DNA of 64,000 bases, from positions 5,439,326 to 5,503,325 of the forward strand of contig FN649740.1 of the NCBI GenBank assembly GCA_000310025.1, given 5' to 3'. The stretch comes from Ectocarpus siliculosus (taxonomy: Eukaryota > Sar > Phaeophyceae > Ectocarpales > Ectocarpaceae). The translations under genes were made by a program, and so were the position numbers. Shown here in pieces: positions 59,301-64,000 of the stretch; the stretch's first letter is position 1, and each line of letters begins with the position of its first letter. The notes under the pieces are model-generated. The model did no database searches, was not told where the DNA came from, and was given only the letters and a program-made list of their open reading frames with translations.

Positions 59301-61000
59301 TTGCATCCATGGTCGCCAAACAAACCCCTTCCCCGACCTCTCTCCGACCATGCCGTTTCAAGTCCAGAAAAGCTCCTGGTGTACGGACAATCTTTTGCGT
59401 GGCATCCTTACCGACCTGCCCTCCGATCTCTTAACATGTATTTTGACCCCGAACTGAGCTCCAGCAAATTCCCTCTCATCTGTCGGCATCGTTTCTATGC
59501 AAGCTATTTCATTCCCCAACCTGTCCCCTTCGACGGCACATATTCCCTTCGAGCCTGCAGAAGAGCCTTCTTGCTCCAATTTGACCTTCATGCAATCCTT
59601 CCGCGCCACACCAATCAATCCCTTTTCCGATTCACCTCCCGCAATGCATTTTCGCGTCTAGAAGACATTCTGCTGTACTCCTCACTCTCATTTACGCGAC
59701 ACTCCCGATCGCCGAATGAACTTCTTGCTGGGCCTTGTTCAAACATACCATCTCGCGTTCAGCCAACCACCGGACTAAATCGACCCCGTCACCTGGCTAC
59801 ATCGACCTCCTCACCTGGCCAACCACACCTTCTTCACTTACTCTCACCTGCGTGGCACCCCTGATCGCCAATGCAGTATCAAGATCCTTGCTCTGCCGTG
59901 TCCTTTCGCTTTCGACCGAGCTCCAGGTTGACATACTCCCACGTGGGGGGATCCCTCTATGTCAAGTGAACCCCTTTCCGTCCCTTCTGCCTCCATGCCA
60001 TCTCACGCCCCACCCCGAAATTCCCGCGACGTCGATTCCCTGCCTGACCACCTACGCCTTATTCACTCACGCTCACTTGCTTGGCACGCCTGGTCACCGA
60101 ACAATATATACCCCCTGCTCGACCCATTTTTCGCCATGCCACCTGGAATCAAGCCGAGCTCCAGATGTTCTCACCTTTGACTACGTGGCATCGTGGCATC
60201 GCTCCTTGGCAAACCACCCCTTTCTCCGATCTGGATGGGACCGCAAAGTTCTATTACCACAGGCACTTCCCCCTCATCATGCCATCTGATAGCCTCCTAT
60301 CGAAAGTGTCTCGAAGCACCGATCCCTTGCCCCTCGCCCCTCCTCAATGGCGTTGTTACTGCATCCACCACCACACTCTGGCTACATCCGTCTCCTGCCT
60401 AGACCTTCGTCCCGTCATTCCATCTCGCCTGTGTATCCAAGCCCCATCCTTCTCAGATAAATGTACTGACTCCCTCTTCCCCATCCCATTCTTTGTGTGT
60501 GGCTGTACTCATCGTCGCTGCTCGCCACACCCATCCCTTGCCCCTCCCGTAACCTCATCCTGCAACAGTACTACGTATGAGCAACAGTAACGCGTACACC
60601 AATCCCCCATCTCCTAGACCAAGGCAGTCTCACTGCAACCAACCTGCCCAGCACAGACCGTCGGTCCTCGCCAAACTCTTCCCTTGTCCGGCCCCGTGCC
60701 ATGCCGTTGCGCTTATTCCCGAGGCCCTGGCTACATCGATCCCTTGTTCCCCGACGATTTCGACTCACGTGTGTGACTACTTCCACTACCGCTCCTCGCC
60801 GCAGAACATCCGTTGCCCGGTATTCCCATCCATCACGCGAACGCGCCTCCGTCCTGGCTTGCTAACACCGATCCCTTGCTCCCAACCCCAAAACAGTTTC
60901 ATTTCGACTCACCTGAATGACTGCCACCATCACCGCTCCTCGCCACACCGCATCTATCGCCTGGCGCTTTGATTCATCATGCAATCGCGCCTCCGCCCTA
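56400..61000 (+). repeat. Pyrimidine-rich degenerate satellite-like array
   Basis: CATCCGAGCTCCTGGCTA(C/G)A followed by CCGAT.CCTTGCC recurs, more or less altered, some twenty times (for example near 57243, 57332, 57499, 58143, 58538, 58785, 58913, 59008, 60724). Between copies come ACTCACTCTCGCC, GGCATCGCTTCTCGCC and CCCTTCCCCGACCCTT elements in similar order. Spacing varies from about 90 to 250 b. Long plus-strand frames, the longest 341 codons, follow from the scarcity of A in the repeat and are not supported as genes. Confidence 0.75.
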
Positions 61001-62110
61001 GCTCCGCGCTAGTCGATACCTTGCGTCTGACTCAAACCTGAGTCCGTGCAATTCAAACCATGTGGCTGTACCGAAATAAAACCCCGCAAAGTGACCGGCC
61101 AAATAACCTTTGTCACATACTACTGCGTACAGTAGATATTCGCCGAGATCAATCGTTCACCACGCGCACAAACAATTTTGTTCCATCGCTTGATGTCGCC
61201 TAACGAAAGGTTTTCGCAGCGAAGTCGACTGCCTCATTTGTCTGTGCACATTCTCTCCCTCCGTGTTCTGTGTATCTCCAGGCTCACGTTCGTTCTAATG
61301 TGGTCTACAGGCCGTAGAATGAAACAAACACACCATCGATGTTTGATGTTTCATGGGGCCCCACGGTGCAAAACATATCTCTGGCTTGAAGACGAGGAAT
61401 TTCCTGTCAGCGAGCGTCAATATTCCGTATCGTACATACATCCAGCAGGCATGCCGACGTTCTTTCGTCGTTGTCATATAGACAGAAGATTCATCGGATG
61501 TGTGAAAGTTGTAGACGTCCTTCGATGATGTCTCACATCCAGCGCGTAAATTGTACATGTAAGACCATTGGCTATATGTAGGAAACAATGTACATGTGTG
61601 GAGTATTCCTCCGCAAAGTAATCGTTGCTGGGAATTGTTCTGCACCAGACACTCCCGGCGGCCTATCAAACCAGACTAGCGAGGGTCTCTGTTACTTCAG
61701 CACCACTCGTCGTACACTTTATACACTCACCTATACTTGCCCCGGAAACGGCGAAAGTATGGTCATCACCAGATGGTTGCGCCACGAAGAATCCAAGATC
61801 GGCACACGTTCTTGGCCAAAACGTCAAGGCCAGCTGGGAGCGGATGGGCCCAAGAAGAGACTACTACTTCGGAGCATCCGTTGCAGCCGCGTCGTGCGTG
61901 TCAACACTTTTTTCCCCTGGCAACACTTCACGGGACCTTGCATGACTGCGCGAGGTGTCTGTGGACGAGGCGCGCGTTCACGCCATGAATCACCTCAACG
62001 TGTCGTACTGTCTTTTTTGCTCGAACACTCGACATGCTGACACGAACACTGCCTGCCATCTTCCGTCCTCCATGCGGGAAGCTGGGGGGGGTGTGACGGC
62101 AGTGTCACGA
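61001..62110. other. No supported gene
   Basis: Overlapping plus-strand frames at 61178-61528 and 61588-62040 have partly protein-like composition but no recognisable motif and no matched splice pairs. I leave them uncalled. Confidence 0.35.
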
Positions 62111-62111
62111 A

Positions 62112-62400
62112 TGAGGAGTTGCAAGATCGTCTTCTACAGCGGAAGATCGTCCTCAACAGTCGGTGATCGTCGGTCAAGATGCAAGATAGTCGTCATAGTC
62201 GTGGGTCTGTGGAGACTGTTGGTGGAAGAACATCTTCAACAGTGGAAGATCACCTGAGGAGTTCCAAGATCGTCTTCTACAGCGGAAGATCGTCCTCAAC
62301 AGTCGGTGATCGTCGGTCAAGATGCAAGATCATCGTCATAGTCGTCGGTCTGTGGAGACTGTTTGTGGAAGAACGTCTTCAACAGTGGAAGATCACCTTC
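62112..62400 (+). repeat. 143-b tandem duplication
   Basis: TGAGGAGTTGCAAGATCGTC at 62112 recurs with one change at 62255, and the two units match along their length, through GTCGGTGATCGTCGGTCAAG and TCTGTGGAGACTGTT. Each unit contains shorter AAGATCGTC-type repeats. A partial third start follows. Confidence 0.85.
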
Positions 62401-62499
62401 TTCAGTGGACGATCGCCTTCTTCAGTCCAAGATCGTCATCGTCAAGGAGTCCGGTATACGCCGGCCAAAGTACTAACGGCCGTCATTCGGGGTCGATGA

Positions 62500-64000
62500 T
62501 TTCAGCAATGTAACATCGACGTCGAACACACCGGCATCCGTCCTCTCGAGGTTAAAATCCATTTTTTGTGGTTTAACCTGGGGGAGGGCGGCATCCTCCC
62601 TTTTCAGATCTATATTCCCGGCGTGGTTTGATCTGAGGAGGGAGAAGAGCACGTTCTGCTACCTCCTTAGCATTTTGTGTTTTTCAACACATATATGCTG
62701 GGGGGGTGTCACGGTAGCATGAACGGGCGCTAAATACTGAGAATCATTCCATTTCACGATGGTTTGAGGAGGGCTAGGGTATACCCCCGGGTGTACCTGA
62801 ATCATTGGCGGAGCCCCTCTAGAGCTCCGCCTCAACACGTGTTTTGGGTGATCGCTCACTGTTAACACGGCCAATCTCGGAAGAGGAACTTTGACCCACA
62901 TCGCTAAGCAGCAACCAGTTGTGAGTCAATGCAGGAGGTAGACCCCCCTTGCTAGCCCCTCCTTGATTAGTCCCCCCTTGTTAGTCCCCCCTTGACTTAA
63001 ATGGTAAGAGACCATGAACGTGACCATGAAATGGATGAACCTGACCATGAAATGGAAGAAACTAATTGAACCCTGGCCAGTGCTTGTTACGCTAACACAT
63101 GAGTGAACTACCTTACGCAATAGCGTGATAACCACTGTGACAAGTACACTAGCACCGTATGGGAGCTTCGGTAGATCGTTCGTTCGACGAATTCCCGTCA
63201 CCAACAGACCTTCCTTGCCCATGGCATCCGCACGATGGCACACGACTACAGTAGACGTGTTTCGGCACTCGATGTGTGATACAAGAAGAGCGCTTGAAAA
63301 CGCGCGCGAGTGGGTGCCTTGCGTAATAGCGCTTCCGGCTTGTGGAGAAGCAAGAATGAATCTAGTGACCCCAACAAACTGACGTCTATTCTCATTTTGT
63401 AACGCCTGCGTATTGCAAGGTAGCATTCGTCTATTCTATGGAAACCAGAGTCTCGAAGAATTGCCCCACGTACCCCTCATAAAATGTCAACGAGGAGACG
63501 AAGAGGTAGCAGGATAACGTTACGCTCAAGAGCACGAGGGGGGACTACGAACTACAGTAGTATACGTAATCATGCCGAAGGATAGCGGCGGTGGCCAACA
63601 CTGGCTGCGATATAAATAAATGTGAAACTGTTTCGACATCGCAGCCGCAGAGGGTATACCGCCATGCGTGAATAGGGCAACCTATTTCACTGCGCAACCT
63701 TCTTTTTCATGTAGAGTCTGAGCAGCGCAAACACGAATGACGCTATTTATAGCGGCTTTGAAACAACGTGTCCCCGTCAAGTACTGCTTTTTCAGCCTGA
63801 GGCAAGACCGGAAAAGGGTGTGCTATCGAAACGAACATGGCTTCAACCTGATCCTGCGATAAGTCTGTACGGAACTCGCCTAATCTGTGGTTCTTGCCGT
63901 TGGTTGTGATTTGTTTGTGTGAGTTCTGGTGTTCATGTGTTGATTGGGCGGCACACAGAGAAGAGTGAGAATGGATGTTTGGACTATTCTGCAACAGGGA
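62500..64000. other. Window end, no supported gene
   Basis: Short tandem motifs occur at about 62940-62995 (TTAGTCCCCCCTTG) and 63013-63060 (GACCATGAA.TG.A). Minus-strand frames at 62926-63426 and 63743-63994 (the latter with QDQVEAMFVSIAHPFP) could be fragments of a gene or element running off the window, but I cannot identify them. Confidence 0.3.

Noticed and set aside
1-64000. Integrated brown-algal virus sequence, EsV-1-7 repeats, retrotransposon polymerase or CRISPR array
   Set aside because: I looked for Cys/His repeat signatures, reverse transcriptase and integrase motifs and regularly spaced direct repeats; none was convincing.

Overview
The window looks like nuclear DNA of a eukaryote, most probably a brown alga (Ectocarpus-like stramenopile). 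This is inferred from many medium-length spliceosomal introns (about 150-1300 b), abundant microsatellites and foldback elements, compact genes on both strands, and a protein set mixing animal-like genes (PP4, SWS1) with a domain best known from plants. I see no operons, rRNA, credible tRNA or CRISPR. All products were assigned by reading translated exons and matching splice phases by eye; no database was searched.

Layout. 3.6-6.5 kb (-): a basic, disordered protein of two exons. 8.5-10.8 kb (+): a SWIM zinc-finger protein of the SWS1/ZSWIM7 type in four exons. 14.0-18.1 kb (-): a pentatricopeptide-repeat (PPR) protein, 5' end unresolved, with a 3.2 kb intron full of foldback elements. 21.2-26.2 kb (+): a complete eight-exon catalytic subunit of protein phosphatase 4 (307 aa). 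28.4-45.6 kb (-): three tandem paralogues, each an N-terminal coiled coil joined to a PARP-type ADP-ribosyltransferase domain with intact H-Y-E residues. 47.1-50.8 kb (-): a six-exon gene with the plant-type TIGR01589 domain and a long Pro/Ala-rich tail. From about 51 kb to the end there is little recognisable coding sequence; degenerate repeats dominate (a CATGAGGT-like block at 55.9-56.3 kb, a pyrimidine-rich satellite-like array at 56.4-61.0 kb, a 143-b duplication at 62.1-62.4 kb).

Together, PP4, SWS1 and the PARP-like cluster all belong to families involved elsewhere in DNA-damage signalling or recombination. They lie on different strands as independent genes, so the clustering may be chance. 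The most striking structure is the tandem PARP-like triplication. The duplicated unit extends beyond the coding exons into introns, upstream sequence and a conserved block after the stop codon. Other notable items are a foldback transposon family with about five copies, two GC-AG introns, a triplicated exon-intron boundary in PP4, and a tRNA-like inverted repeat.
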